NCBI RefSeq assembly: GCF_009733595.1
Contig: NZ_WOFH01000006.1
Location: 310,001-374,000, forward strand
DNA: 64,000 nucleotides
Source: Actinomadura litoris
GTDB taxonomy: Bacteria; Actinomycetota; Actinomycetes; Streptosporangiales; Streptosporangiaceae
Direction: 5' to 3'
This document shows positions 56,698 to 64,000 of this stretch, in pieces. The notes under the pieces were generated by a model. That model saw nothing but the letters and a program-made list of their open reading frames with translations, searched no databases and was not told the DNA's origin. Numbering within the stretch: the stretch's first letter is position 1; each line of letters begins with the position of its first letter. Both the position numbers and the translations under genes were made by a program.

Positions 56698-57663
56698 GTG
56701 ATGCCAGACGCGACGCCGGACGTGCTCGGCGACGGCTACGAGGCGATCGAGCTGCCGATGGGCCGCGACGAGGAGGGCGAGGTCGTCGCGACGCTCGTCC
56801 GGCGGCGCGGCGCCGGGGCGTCCCGGGACCGCGCGGTGCTCTACCTGCACGGGTTCGTCGACTACTTCTTCCAGCGGCACCTCGCCGACTTCTACGTCGA
56901 GCTCGGCTTCGACTTCTACGCGCTCGACCTGCGCAAATACGGGCGGTCGCTGCGCCCGCACCAGACCCCGAACCTCATCGGCAGCCTGTCGGAGTACTTC
57001 CCGGAGATCGACGAGGCCGTCCGGATCGTCCGGGACGTGGACGGGCACGGCACGCTGCTGCTCAACGGCCACTCGACCGGCGGCCTGATCGCCGCGCTGT
57101 GGGCCGACCGCGTGCGCGGCCGGGGGCGCGTGGACGGCCTGTTCCTCAACAGCCCGTTCCTGGACCTCCCCGAGCCGCTCGTCACGCGCAAGCTCGGCGC
57201 GGGCCTGGCGCGGGTGCTGCGCTCCCGGTTCCCGAAGGCGCCGCTGCCCGCCAAGGTGTCCGACCTGTATCCGCGCAGCCTCCACCGCGACCACGACGGC
57301 GAATGGGAGTTCGACCTGGAGTGGAAGCCGCTGCTCGGGTTCCCGGTGCGGGCGGCGTGGCTCGCGGCGGTCCGGCGCGGGCAGCTCCGCCTGCACCGGG
57401 GCCTCGACATCGACGTGCCGGTGCTGGTGATGGCCTCGGCGCGCAGCGTCCGCCCGACGCGCCGGGCGCCGGACGTGACGGGCGCCGACGCCGTCCTGGA
57501 CGTCGAGCACATGGCCCGCTGGGCGCCCCGGCTCGGCCGGACCGTCACGCTCGTAAGGATCGACGGGGGCCTGCACGACCTGGTGCTGTCCGCCGAGCCC
57601 GTGCGGGGGCGGGTGCTTGAGGAGCTGGCCCGCTGGACCGGCGGCTACCTCCCCGCGCCCTGA
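56698..57663 (+). CDS. alpha/beta hydrolase (serine aminopeptidase S33/monoacylglycerol-lipase-like)
   Basis: A 321-residue hydrolase. HGFVDYFFQRHLADFYVELGFDFYALDLRKYGRS forms the oxyanion area, LNGHSTGGLIAAL the Ser elbow, VLVMASARSV the acid strand, and a terminal DGGLHDLVLSAEPVR the catalytic His. LFLNSPFLDLPEP is typical of the Hydrolase_4 family acting on lipids. GTG 56698 or ATG 56701 start after GGAGGGG. Converges on the kinase gene, with seven bases between the stops. Confidence 0.88.
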   Translation: MMPDATPDVLGDGYEAIELPMGRDEEGEVVATLVRRRGAGASRDRAVLYLHGFVDYFFQRHLADFYVELGFDFYALDLRKYGRSLRPHQTPNLIGSLSEYFPEIDEAVRIVRDVDGHGTLLLNGHSTGGLIAALWADRVRGRGRVDGLFLNSPFLDLPEPLVTRKLGAGLARVLRSRFPKAPLPAKVSDLYPRSLHRDHDGEWEFDLEWKPLLGFPVRAAWLAAVRRGQLRLHRGLDIDVPVLVMASARSVRPTRRAPDVTGADAVLDVEHMARWAPRLGRTVTLVRIDGGLHDLVLSAEPVRGRVLEELARWTGGYLPAP

Positions 57664-57670
57664 CCGCGTC

Positions 57671-59398
57671 CTAGCGCAGGATCTTCGACATGTCGAAGTC
57701 GTCGAAGTCGGCGACGATCTGCTGCGCCGGGTTGCCGCCCCGCTCGACCCCGAGCCCGACCCAGCCCGCGCCGAGCGGCCGGTCGGCGTCGGTCGCGTCG
57801 ATGACCCGCGCGCCGTTCACCCAGAGCCGCAGCCGCACCCGCTTGCCGCCGTCCCGGCTCTCGCAGGCGATCTGGACCCGGTTCGGCCCCGTGCGCTCGA
57901 ACCCCGGGACGGAGTCGGGGGCCGCCAGCTCCTTGCTCCCCTGGTTGCCGTTGGCCTTGCGGAGCTGCGCGCCCTTGCCGTCGTTGCGGACGAGGAAGGC
58001 GTAACCGCGCTCGCCGTTGTCGTTCGCGCGGCACACCATCCCGAACCGGCTCTCGGGCGCCCCCTGCCGGACGCCGACCGTCACGGTGGCGAACACCGGG
58101 TCGGGGTTGTCCTCCGCCTTCTCCAGCGGCACCCACTGCTCGCGGGCGTCGCTGCCGGCGTCGGTCTCCATCCGGTACTTGCCGTCCTTGTAGCCGTTCT
58201 GGCTGGTGAAGTTGCCGCCGCTCCAGCCGGAGTCGGTGCGGGAGAAGTCGTCGCCGAAGACGGTGGCGACCTTGCCGGGCGGGCCGTCCGAGCCGCGCAT
58301 GGTGAACCCGACCGCCGCGAGGGCGGCCACCGCGACGACGACCGCGGCACCGATGATCAGCGGGACGCGCGGGGGCCTCCGCCCCCGCGGCCCCCCGGTC
58401 TCGGGGGGCGGGGGAGTGTCGCCGCGCGTCGCGTCGGGGCCGAGCAGCGCGGTCGCGGTGGCCCGCGCGGGCGCACCCTGTGCCGCGACCGCCGGCGAGG
58501 CGCCCTCCCGGTCCGCGGCGCCGTGCCAGCCCGCCTGGACGGTCTCGGCCAGCTCGGCCGGGTCGGCCCGCCGGTGGCCGACGAGCCGTTCGAGGAGGTC
58601 CTGCACGCTCGGACGGCGGCGCGGGTCCTTGTCGAGCGCGGCGGCGACGACGTCGCGCAGGGCCGGGTCGAGGCCGTCCAGCGTCGGCTCGCCGTGCGCG
58701 ACGCGGTAGAAGATCTCCGGGACGGTCGCGCCGGCGAACGGCGCGCTGCCCGTCCCGGCGTAGGCGACCACGCAGCCCCAGGAGAACACGTCGGAGGCGG
58801 GCGTCACCGGCTCGCCGCGCAGCAGCTCCGGCGGCAGGTAGCTCGGGGTGCCGACGAACTGGCCGGTGCGGGTCGGGCCGTCGGCCGCGTCCAGCGCGCG
58901 GGCGATGCCGAAGTCGATGACGCGCGGGCCGGTGGCCGACAGCAGCACGTTCGCGGGCTTGAGGTCGCGGTGCACGATCCCGGCGCCGTGGACGGCGGCG
59001 AGCGCGGTCGCGACACCGACCGCGAGGCCCTCCAGGTCGGAGCCGGGCAGCGGGCCGCGCTCGGCGACCGCGCGCTCCAGGCTCGGGCCCTCGATGTACT
59101 CGGTGACGACGTAGAGCGGGTCGCGGTCGAGCTCGGCGTCCAGCACCGGCGCCGTGCAGAACCGCCGGACCCGCCCGGCGGCGGTCACCTCGCGCCGGAA
59201 CCGCTCCCGGAACGCGCCCTCCCCGGCCAGCTCCCGGTTGATCACCTTGACGGCGACGCGGCGTCCCGTCCGGTCCTCGCCCAGGTAGACCGTGCCCATG
59301 CCGCCGCGTCCGAGCCGCCCGAGCAGCCGGTAGGGGCCGAGCTCCCCGGGGTCCTCGGGGCTCAGCGCCTCGCCGTTGTCTCCTGCGCGCGTGGTCAT
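57671..59398 (-). CDS. Ser/Thr protein kinase with extracellular LamG-like domain
   Basis: A 575-residue Hanks kinase: G-loop GRLGRGGMGTVYLG, Lys in RVAVKVIN, catalytic IVHRDLKPANVLL, DFG in VIDFGIARAL, LPPELL. A Pro-rich linker leads to a single membrane helix (PLIIGAAVVVAVAALAAVGFTM). A ~180-residue beta-sandwich-like outer domain follows (FGDDFSRTDSGWSGGN...YRMETDAG, GPNRVQIACESRDGGKRVRLRLWVNG), of the kind that binds carbohydrate. It probably senses cell-wall material. Kinase domain is about 80% like the next one, so a tandem duplicate. Confidence 0.92.
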   Translation of the reverse strand: MTTRAGDNGEALSPEDPGELGPYRLLGRLGRGGMGTVYLGEDRTGRRVAVKVINRELAGEGAFRERFRREVTAAGRVRRFCTAPVLDAELDRDPLYVVTEYIEGPSLERAVAERGPLPGSDLEGLAVGVATALAAVHGAGIVHRDLKPANVLLSATGPRVIDFGIARALDAADGPTRTGQFVGTPSYLPPELLRGEPVTPASDVFSWGCVVAYAGTGSAPFAGATVPEIFYRVAHGEPTLDGLDPALRDVVAAALDKDPRRRPSVQDLLERLVGHRRADPAELAETVQAGWHGAADREGASPAVAAQGAPARATATALLGPDATRGDTPPPPETGGPRGRRPPRVPLIIGAAVVVAVAALAAVGFTMRGSDGPPGKVATVFGDDFSRTDSGWSGGNFTSQNGYKDGKYRMETDAGSDAREQWVPLEKAEDNPDPVFATVTVGVRQGAPESRFGMVCRANDNGERGYAFLVRNDGKGAQLRKANGNQGSKELAAPDSVPGFERTGPNRVQIACESRDGGKRVRLRLWVNGARVIDATDADRPLGAGWVGLGVERGGNPAQQIVADFDDFDMSKILR

Positions 59399-59478
59399 GG
59401 TGATCCTGGGAAATCGGGGGGTTCTCTCCGATGAAACCCTAGCGGGCCCCAGGAAACGAGATGTTCGGGACGAGGAGG

Positions 59479-60816
59479 TCAGCGGCGCGCGCGCCGCGCC
59501 CGCGGGAGCGTCCGGAACGGCGGCAGCGTCTCGGCGGTGAGCCCGAACGCGTACGCCACCACCCGGCTCGACCAGCGCTGGCAGCCGACGACGAGCCGGT
59601 AGAGCGAGCGCGGGTAGGCACCGGTGAACGGGATGAGCAGGGCGCTCGGCACCATCACGAGCACCAGCAGCGTGTACATGACGAGCATCACGATCAGGTG
59701 CGGGATCACGAGCACGCCGCGCAGCAGGCTGAACCAGCGCTTCGGTCCGCGCCACGCCTCCGGGTAGGGCAGGTCGACGAGCACGGTCTGCTCGTCGGTC
59801 GGCAGCGCCGGGGGCTTGGCCTCGGCGGCGGGGGGCGGCGCGGCGGCGCGCTCGTCCCCGGGGGCCTCGGCCGTCGCCGGCGGCGGCGGGACGGTCGCGG
59901 CGGGCGCCGGGGCCGCGCCGTTCGCGCTCGTGCGGTCGCGGTCCGCGCGGTGCCAGGTCGCCGAGACCGACTCCGCGATCCGCTCCGGGTCGGCCTCCTC
60001 CTGCCCGACGAGCCGCGCGAGCAGCGCCCGCGCCGTCGGACGGGCGGCCGGGTCCTTCGCGAGCGCCGCCGCGACGATCGCGCGCAGCCGGGGGTCGAGC
60101 CCGTCCAGCACCGGCTCGGCGGCCCCGATCCGCTCGAACGTCTCCGCGACCGTCCTGCCCAGGAACGGGGGGCGCCCCGTCCCGGCGTAGGCGACGACGC
60201 AGGCCCAGGAGAACACGTCGGACGCCTGCTCGACCGGCGCGCCGCGCAGCACCTCGGGCGCGATGTAGGCGGGCGTGCCGACGAACTGGCCCGTGCGGGT
60301 CGGGCCGTCCGGGGCGTCCAGCGCGCGGGCGATGCCGAAGTCGATGACGCGCGGGCCGGTGGAGGACAGCAGCACGTTGGACGGCTTGAGGTCGCGGTGC
60401 ACGATCCCGGCGCCGTGGATGGCGGTGAGCGCGGTCGCGACGCCGACCGCGAGGCCCTCCAGGTCGGAGCCGGGCAGCGGGCCGCGCTCCAGGACGGCCT
60501 TCTCCAGGCTCGGCCCGTCGATGTACTCGGTGACGATGTAGGGCGGGTCCTGGTCGAGCTCGGCGTCCAGCACGGGCGCGGTGCAGAACCGGTGGACGCG
60601 GCGCGCCGCGGTGACCTCGCGGCGGAACCGGGCGAGGAACTCCGGCTCGCCGGCCAACTCCCGGTTCACCACCTTCACCGCGACCCTGCGGCCGGTGGAC
60701 TCGGCTCCGAGGTAGACCGTTCCCATCCCGCCCCGCCCAAGGCGGCCGAGCAGCCGGTAGGGGCCGAGGACGCGGGGTTCGTCATGCTGGAGCGGTCCGG
60801 CGGCGTACGTCGTCAT
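59479..60816 (-). CDS. Ser/Thr protein kinase with C-terminal DUF4389-like membrane domain
   Basis: A 445-residue Hanks kinase. Motifs match its neighbour (GRLGRGGMGTVYLGAE, RVAVKVVN, HRDLKPSNVLL, DFGIARAL, IAPEVL). The linker is Ala/Pro-rich. The C-terminal module begins RGPKRWFSLLRGVLVIPHLIVMLVMYTLLVLVMVPSALLIPFTGAYPRSLYRLVVGCQRWSSRVVAY, a DUF4389-type two-helix membrane domain found mostly in actinobacteria. 80 bp separate it from the downstream kinase gene. Confidence 0.9.
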   Translation of the reverse strand: MTTYAAGPLQHDEPRVLGPYRLLGRLGRGGMGTVYLGAESTGRRVAVKVVNRELAGEPEFLARFRREVTAARRVHRFCTAPVLDAELDQDPPYIVTEYIDGPSLEKAVLERGPLPGSDLEGLAVGVATALTAIHGAGIVHRDLKPSNVLLSSTGPRVIDFGIARALDAPDGPTRTGQFVGTPAYIAPEVLRGAPVEQASDVFSWACVVAYAGTGRPPFLGRTVAETFERIGAAEPVLDGLDPRLRAIVAAALAKDPAARPTARALLARLVGQEEADPERIAESVSATWHRADRDRTSANGAAPAPAATVPPPPATAEAPGDERAAAPPPAAEAKPPALPTDEQTVLVDLPYPEAWRGPKRWFSLLRGVLVIPHLIVMLVMYTLLVLVMVPSALLIPFTGAYPRSLYRLVVGCQRWSSRVVAYAFGLTAETLPPFRTLPRARRARR

Positions 60817-60873
60817 GGGTGCTCGGGCTCCTTGATGATCTGTCTCTCCCGCGCACAGCCTAAGGGAGCCGGG

Positions 60874-60912
60874 GCCCCCGGTCCCCCGAACGAAGGATCG
60901 GGGGCCGGGGGC
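60874..60912 (-). terminator. hairpin downstream of quinone oxidoreductase gene
   Basis: Left arm 60874-60889 and right arm 60898-60912 pair over 15 bases with one bulged T, around an eight-base loop. Begins 26 bases past the oxidoreductase stop and before the kinase gene. Confidence 0.7.
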
Positions 60913-60937
60913 GGACGGACCATGGTGTAAGGAGCGA

Positions 60938-61900
60938 TCAGGGGATCAGCAGCAGCTTGCCGGTGGTCCGGCGCGCCTCCAGGTCGGCGTGCGCGGTGCC
61001 CGCCTCGCCCAGGTCGTAGCGGTGCCCGACGTGCACGTCCAGCTCGCCCGAGGCCACCCACCGGTACACGTCGGACGCGCGTTCGAGCAGCTCGGCGCGG
61101 CCGACCGTGTAGTCCGTGAGGTTCGGGCGGGCCAGGTACACCGACCCGGCCGAGTTGAGCCGCTGCGGGTCGAACGGCGGCACCTGCCCGCCCGCCCCCC
61201 CGTACAGCGCGAGGACGCCGCGCCGCCGCAGGCTCGCGAGGCTCCCGTCGAAGGTGGGCGCGCCGACGCCGTCGTAGACCGCCGCGACGCCCTCGCCGCC
61301 GGTCAGCTCCCGCACCCGGTCGGCGAAGCCGTCGTAGCCGAGCACCTCGTCGGCGCCCGCGTCCCGCGCGAGCTTCTCCTTCTCCGCCGTGGACGCCGTC
61401 CCGATCACGCGGGCGCCGCGCGCCTTGGCGACCTGGGTGAGCAGCAGGCCCATCCCGCCCGCCGCCGCGTGCACGAGGACGGTGTCGCCCTGCCGGACCT
61501 CATACGTCGAGTGCGTCAGGTAATGCGCGGTCATGCCCTGGAGGAGGGTGGCCGCCGCGTCCTCCAGGCTCACCGCGTCCGGGACGGGGACGAGCCGCTC
61601 GGCCGGGACCGCCGCCCGCGCCGCGTAGGCGCCCTGCACGTTCGCCCAGGCCACGCGGTCGCCCACGGCGAGGCCGGTGACGCCGTCGCCGAGCGCCGCC
61701 ACCGTGCCCGCCGCCTCCACGCCCGGGACGGCGGGCAGGTCGAGCGGATAGGTGCCCGTTCGGAAGTACACGTCGACGAAGTTGACCCCGCTCGCCGCGA
61801 CGTCCACCAGCGCCTCGCCGGGACCGGGCACCGGGTCCGGCCGTTCCGCCTCGCGCAGGACCTCGGGTCCGCCCGTCTCGGTCACGACGATCGCACGCAT
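60938..61900 (-). CDS. zinc-independent quinone oxidoreductase (MDR family)
   Basis: A 320-residue medium-chain reductase: AIVVTETGGPEVLREAE, SGVNFVDVYFRTGTYPLDLPAVPGVEAAGTVAALG and the NADPH motif VLVHAAAGGMGLLLTQVAKARGARVIGTAST. No structural Zn-binding Cys cluster, so it is of the QOR/zeta-crystallin group. ATG 61900 with GAGGAG seven bases upstream. Probably reduces quinones or enones. Gene is 113 bp downstream of the TetR gene in the same direction, possibly its target. Confidence 0.92.
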   Translation of the reverse strand: MRAIVVTETGGPEVLREAERPDPVPGPGEALVDVAASGVNFVDVYFRTGTYPLDLPAVPGVEAAGTVAALGDGVTGLAVGDRVAWANVQGAYAARAAVPAERLVPVPDAVSLEDAAATLLQGMTAHYLTHSTYEVRQGDTVLVHAAAGGMGLLLTQVAKARGARVIGTASTAEKEKLARDAGADEVLGYDGFADRVRELTGGEGVAAVYDGVGAPTFDGSLASLRRRGVLALYGGAGGQVPPFDPQRLNSAGSVYLARPNLTDYTVGRAELLERASDVYRWVASGELDVHVGHRYDLGEAGTAHADLEARRTTGKLLLIP

Positions 61901-62013
61901 ACGCAACTCCTCAGGTCTGATTTCTCAGCGGCAACCCGGCCCCCCGGCGTCCTATTCCGGCCAGGTCCCGCCGCCCAGGTCGAGTTCGCGTCGTTCACCG
62001 GCGTCGCCCCCGG

Positions 62014-62715
62014 TCAGACCCATTCGCGCATGGTCGCCACGGCGAGCGCGAGGGACTCCTCGACGCGCGCCGCGACCGTCTCCGGGTCCCAGATATCGTT
62101 CCGCGCGCAGTCCTCGAAGGCCACCCGCGCCGCCGCCGTGTGGAACGCGACGATGAAATGGGGCCGCAGGTCGTCGGCGGCGTCGACGCCCTCGCGGCGG
62201 GCGATCTCGGCGGCGAGGGTCTTCTCCGCCGCCGAGTACCGGGCCGTCTGCGCGGCCTCCAGCGCCGGCGTCGACTTCAGCACCTGCCGGATGCGGCGGA
62301 ACCTGTCGCTGTCGCCGCCGCCGGTGGCCGCGCTCGTCCGCAGCATCACGCGCAGCGACTCCAGCAGCGCGGTGAAGGGCCGCTCGTGCGCCGGACGCGC
62401 GGCCAGCGCCTCGGCCATCAGCTTGTCGTACTCGCCGAGGAAGGCGGTGACCACGTCCTCCTTGGTGGCGAAGTAGCGGAAGAACGTCCGCTGCGACACC
62501 TCCACCGCGGCGACGATCTCGTCGATCGTCGTCGCGTCGTAGCCCTTCTCAAGGAACAGGTCCAGGGCCGCGTCGATGAGCGCCAGCCGCGTGCGCCGCT
62601 TCTTGCGCTCGCGCAGCCCGGCGATCTCGCGCCGCTCCTCCACCGCGCAGGGGTGCGCCGTGCAGCGGGCGCCGTCCACGGGACCGTGAACGTCGCCGTC
62701 GGGGGCGGCGGTCAT
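62014..62715 (-). CDS. TetR-family regulator
   Basis: A 233-residue regulator. An extended N-terminus with two His/Cys residues (HGPVDGARCTAHPCAVEERREIAGL) precedes the HTH (RLALIDAALDLFLEKGYDATTIDEIVAAVEVSQRTFFRYFATKEDVV). A MftR-like C-terminal domain follows. The extra Cys pair near the start is unusual and may sense redox or metal. ATG start. Could control the oxidoreductase downstream. Confidence 0.9.
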   Translation of the reverse strand: MTAAPDGDVHGPVDGARCTAHPCAVEERREIAGLRERKKRRTRLALIDAALDLFLEKGYDATTIDEIVAAVEVSQRTFFRYFATKEDVVTAFLGEYDKLMAEALAARPAHERPFTALLESLRVMLRTSAATGGGDSDRFRRIRQVLKSTPALEAAQTARYSAAEKTLAAEIARREGVDAADDLRPHFIVAFHTAAARVAFEDCARNDIWDPETVAARVEESLALAVATMREWV

Positions 62716-63132
62716 CGCTGGCTCCTTCGACCTCTCGCGGACGCCGGGCGCGGGCCCGGCGTCCCTGGGCTTTCCCTGAGGTTCTTCCCCTGGCTTCTAT
62801 CATGACGCCGATCCGGCTACCGGAACCGGGTTCCAGCGTGTGAGAAAGCCCGCGCGGAGGCGCCCGGGGCCCTTCCGGAGGCCGGGCGGGGACCTGATTG
62901 GCGCGGCCGGGCGGGGCGCGTCCGCGGCGCCGTCCGGGTCCATCCCTGGAGGACCGCGAAATCCCCGCCATACTCTCCGGGTTTCCCCTGCACAGCAGCG
63001 GTTCTCGGGTCATGCTTGAACCCGGTCACCAGTTGTCGCCACGCGATCGCCCATGGTCATGGAACGGGCATGCCACCACCATGGCGCGGTGCCGGCATGG
63101 CGGCCCGACCCGGTGCTGAGGCGGCTGATCAA
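62716..63132. other. 417-bp intergenic region without a convincing gene
   Basis: Divergent promoters for the TetR gene and the short gene at 63133 should lie here. A frame opens at 63016 into the latter, but its first 39 codons look like noncoding sequence (no homologous pattern). No clear palindrome or RNA structure was found. Confidence 0.5.
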
Positions 63133-63405
63133 GTGTCTGTAGTCGATGGGCGGGAGATCCCGGAGGTGCGGCGGCGGCACCTCGCGGCGCTCGCGTACGA
63201 GGTCGAGGCGCGCGGCCTGTCCTGGCGGTTCGCCGGGCCCGCGGAGTCGGTGCTGAGCGTGCTCGGCCCGCGGACGCGGCGCCAGGTCATGGTGGTCGCG
63301 ACACCGGTCGCGGCGGGCTGGTCCTACCTGTGGCCGGGCGGCGGGATGGCCGACGTGGCCGAGGTCACCCACGTCGCTGACCAGCTCTTTCGCCTGCTGA
63401 GGTAG
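63133..63405 (+). CDS. small protein of unknown function
   Basis: 90 residues from GTG 63133: SVVDGREIPEVRRRHLAALAYEVEARGLSWRFAGPAESVLSVL and VMVVATPVAAGWSYLWPGGG. Alternating helix and strand; the end (ADVAEVTHVADQLFRLLR) is helical. Similar short proteins occur in Actinomadura-type genomes, but the role is unknown. Start uncertain; ATG 63016 gives a 129-residue version. Confidence 0.55.
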   Translation: MSVVDGREIPEVRRRHLAALAYEVEARGLSWRFAGPAESVLSVLGPRTRRQVMVVATPVAAGWSYLWPGGGMADVAEVTHVADQLFRLLR

Positions 63406-63478
63406 CCCCGGGCGGGAACCTTGGGCCGGAGCGGGGGCCCGCCTTGCCTCCGGGTCTCGTGCTTCCCTAGACTCCCCC

Positions 63479-63494
63479 GCGAACGTATGTTCGA
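63479..63494. promoter_or_regulatory. LexA-binding SOS box
   Basis: GCGAACGTATGTTCGA: GAAC-N4-GTTC core at 63481-63492, matching the actinobacterial/Gram-positive SOS consensus CGAACNNNNGTTCG with one outer mismatch. Lies 48 bases before the DUF6504 start and so controls the dnaE2 operon. Confidence 0.85.
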
Positions 63495-63541
63495 ATCTTC
63501 CGCATGTCTTCCCCCGTGCGGTGAACATGAGGGGGAGGCAG

Positions 63542-63814
63542 ATGACGCGCGTGTTCGGCGATCCGGTGGACGTCTGGGTGAGTGACGGGCGTCCGGTCCG
63601 GTTCGTCTGGCGTGGCCGGCTCCACACCGTGCGGCGGGTGCTGGAGCACTGGGTCACGACCCGCGACTGGTGGCAGGAGCGACCTGACGGCGAGGCCACC
63701 GGGGAGCGGGAGTTCTGGCGGGTCGAGGCGACCCCCGACCGGGAGGTCGGGGTGTACGAGCTGCGCTATGACGGCGCGTCCGAAACCTGGCTGCTTTCCC
63801 GGGTATGGGACTGA
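63542..63814 (+). CDS. DUF6504 family protein
   Basis: 90 residues: RVFGDPVDVWVSDGRPVRFVWRGRLHTVRRVLEHWVTTRDWWQE, then EFWRVEATPDREVGVYELRYD...SETWLLSRVWD. This is the small beta-rich protein that in actinobacteria precedes dnaE2 in damage-inducible operons. Its role is unknown but context points to translesion synthesis. ATG with GGGGGAGG seven bases upstream; overlaps dnaE2 start by ten bases. Confidence 0.85.
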   Translation: MTRVFGDPVDVWVSDGRPVRFVWRGRLHTVRRVLEHWVTTRDWWQERPDGEATGEREFWRVEATPDREVGVYELRYDGASETWLLSRVWD

Positions 63815-64000
63815 TTGTGCACCTTCATGTCGCTTCGGGGTATTCGCTCAGGTACGGCGCGGCGTCGCCCGCCGCGCTGGCCGGGCGCGCCGCGGCCCTC
63901 GGCATGGAGACGCTGGCGCTGACCGACCGCGACGGCCTGTACGGCGCGGTCCGGCACGTCCGGGCCTGCCGGGACGCGGGCCTCGGCGCCGCCCTCGGCG
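63805..64000 (+). CDS. dnaE2: error-prone DNA polymerase DnaE2 (N-terminal part, runs off window)
   Basis: First 65 codons of a C-family polymerase. The PHP domain start is clear: IVHLHVASGYSLRYGAASPAALAGRAAALGMETLALTDRDGLYGAVRHVRACRDAGL. The SYSxRxGAxxP variant SGYSLRYGA is characteristic of DnaE2 (ImuC) rather than DnaE1. It performs SOS-induced mutagenic bypass, usually with ImuA' and ImuB. Neither lies upstream here; they may be further downstream. ATG 63805 sits within the end of the DUF6504 gene. Confidence 0.88.
   Translation, partial: MGLIVHLHVASGYSLRYGAASPAALAGRAAALGMETLALTDRDGLYGAVRHVRACRDAGLGAALG

Noticed and set aside
54400..57576. 1058-residue open frame on the minus strand
   Set aside because: Only its C-terminal ~215 residues match a permease; the rest is high-GC antisense of the LysE, hydrolase and DUF1444 genes.
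63016..63405. 129-residue version of the gene at 63133
   Set aside because: The first 39 codons look like noncoding sequence with no protein-like pattern; the GTG at 63133 gives a more compact product.
1..64000. CRISPR arrays, insertion sequences and rRNA genes
   Set aside because: No array of identical short repeats with unique spacers, no transposase with terminal inverted repeats and no rRNA sequence was seen.

Overview
The window is high-GC DNA (roughly 70% G+C by eye) from a filamentous-type actinobacterium. Evidence: GTG starts, GTGA/ATGA-coupled operons, many one- and two-component regulators, several Hanks-type Ser/Thr kinases, F420-type luciferase-like enzymes, a BldC-like regulator and a pSAM2-type integrative element. 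The gene style fits Streptosporangiales/Thermomonosporaceae such as Actinomadura, but that placement is inference; no rRNA is present to settle it.

Layout. 1-29 kb is chromosomal accessory territory made of small regulator-plus-target sets. These are: an EF-hand protein; a two-component system with a divergent ABC-2 exporter operon; a RidA protein divergent from a WYL regulator; DinB proteins and an XRE-cupin regulator; an LLM oxidoreductase divergent from a TetR; a class V aminotransferase; a Ser/Thr kinase fused to a seven-repeat WD40 propeller; an MFS exporter divergent from a GlxA-type regulator; a secreted tripeptidyl-aminopeptidase-like hydrolase; a NarL-type two-component system; a reductase/SDR/SnoaL cluster beside a LysR; a lipoprotein; a MarR divergent from a secreted beta-propeller protein; and an EmrB-type exporter under CsoR-like operators. 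Several divergent promoters carry clear palindromes, recorded as operators.

29.2-48.1 kb is an integrative and conjugative element (AICE) of about 18.8 kb, sitting in the 3' end of a tRNA-Arg(TCT) gene and bounded by a perfect 59-bp direct repeat (attL 29198-29256, attR 48025-48083). It encodes a tyrosine integrase and excisionase, a MazG-domain protein, a TraB/FtsK-type DNA translocase with a cluster of CGTGACA repeats just after its stop codon (candidate clt/transfer locus), and a long, mostly translationally coupled leftward operon of small membrane and soluble proteins including a DUF2637 protein, an RsbW-like ATPase and a BldC-like regulator. A rightward arm holds a KorSA-like GntR repressor with two palindromic operators, then a PP2C-like phosphatase coupled to a NUDIX protein (Pif-like). 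Cargo includes a complete purC followed by a strong terminator, a membrane protein, and a strikingly AT-rich gene for an ApeA-like HEPN protein (probable defence RNase). A winged-helix protein near attR is the only candidate replication initiator. Just outside attL lies the decayed C-terminus of a second integrase, a sign of earlier elements at the same tRNA.

48.1-64 kb is chromosomal again: an APH-like kinase, cobD-cobQ of cobalamin synthesis, a four-gene OpuC-type osmoprotectant ABC transporter, a DUF1444 protein, a LysE exporter, an alpha/beta hydrolase, two tandem Ser/Thr kinases with different C-terminal modules, a quinone oxidoreductase, a TetR, and a LexA-box-controlled DUF6504 gene overlapping the start of dnaE2, which runs off the window.

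The best candidates for undescribed biology are the AICE's combination of HEPN effector, purC and PP2C-NUDIX pair, and its repeat locus after traB. All functional statements are from reading the sequence; no database search was run.
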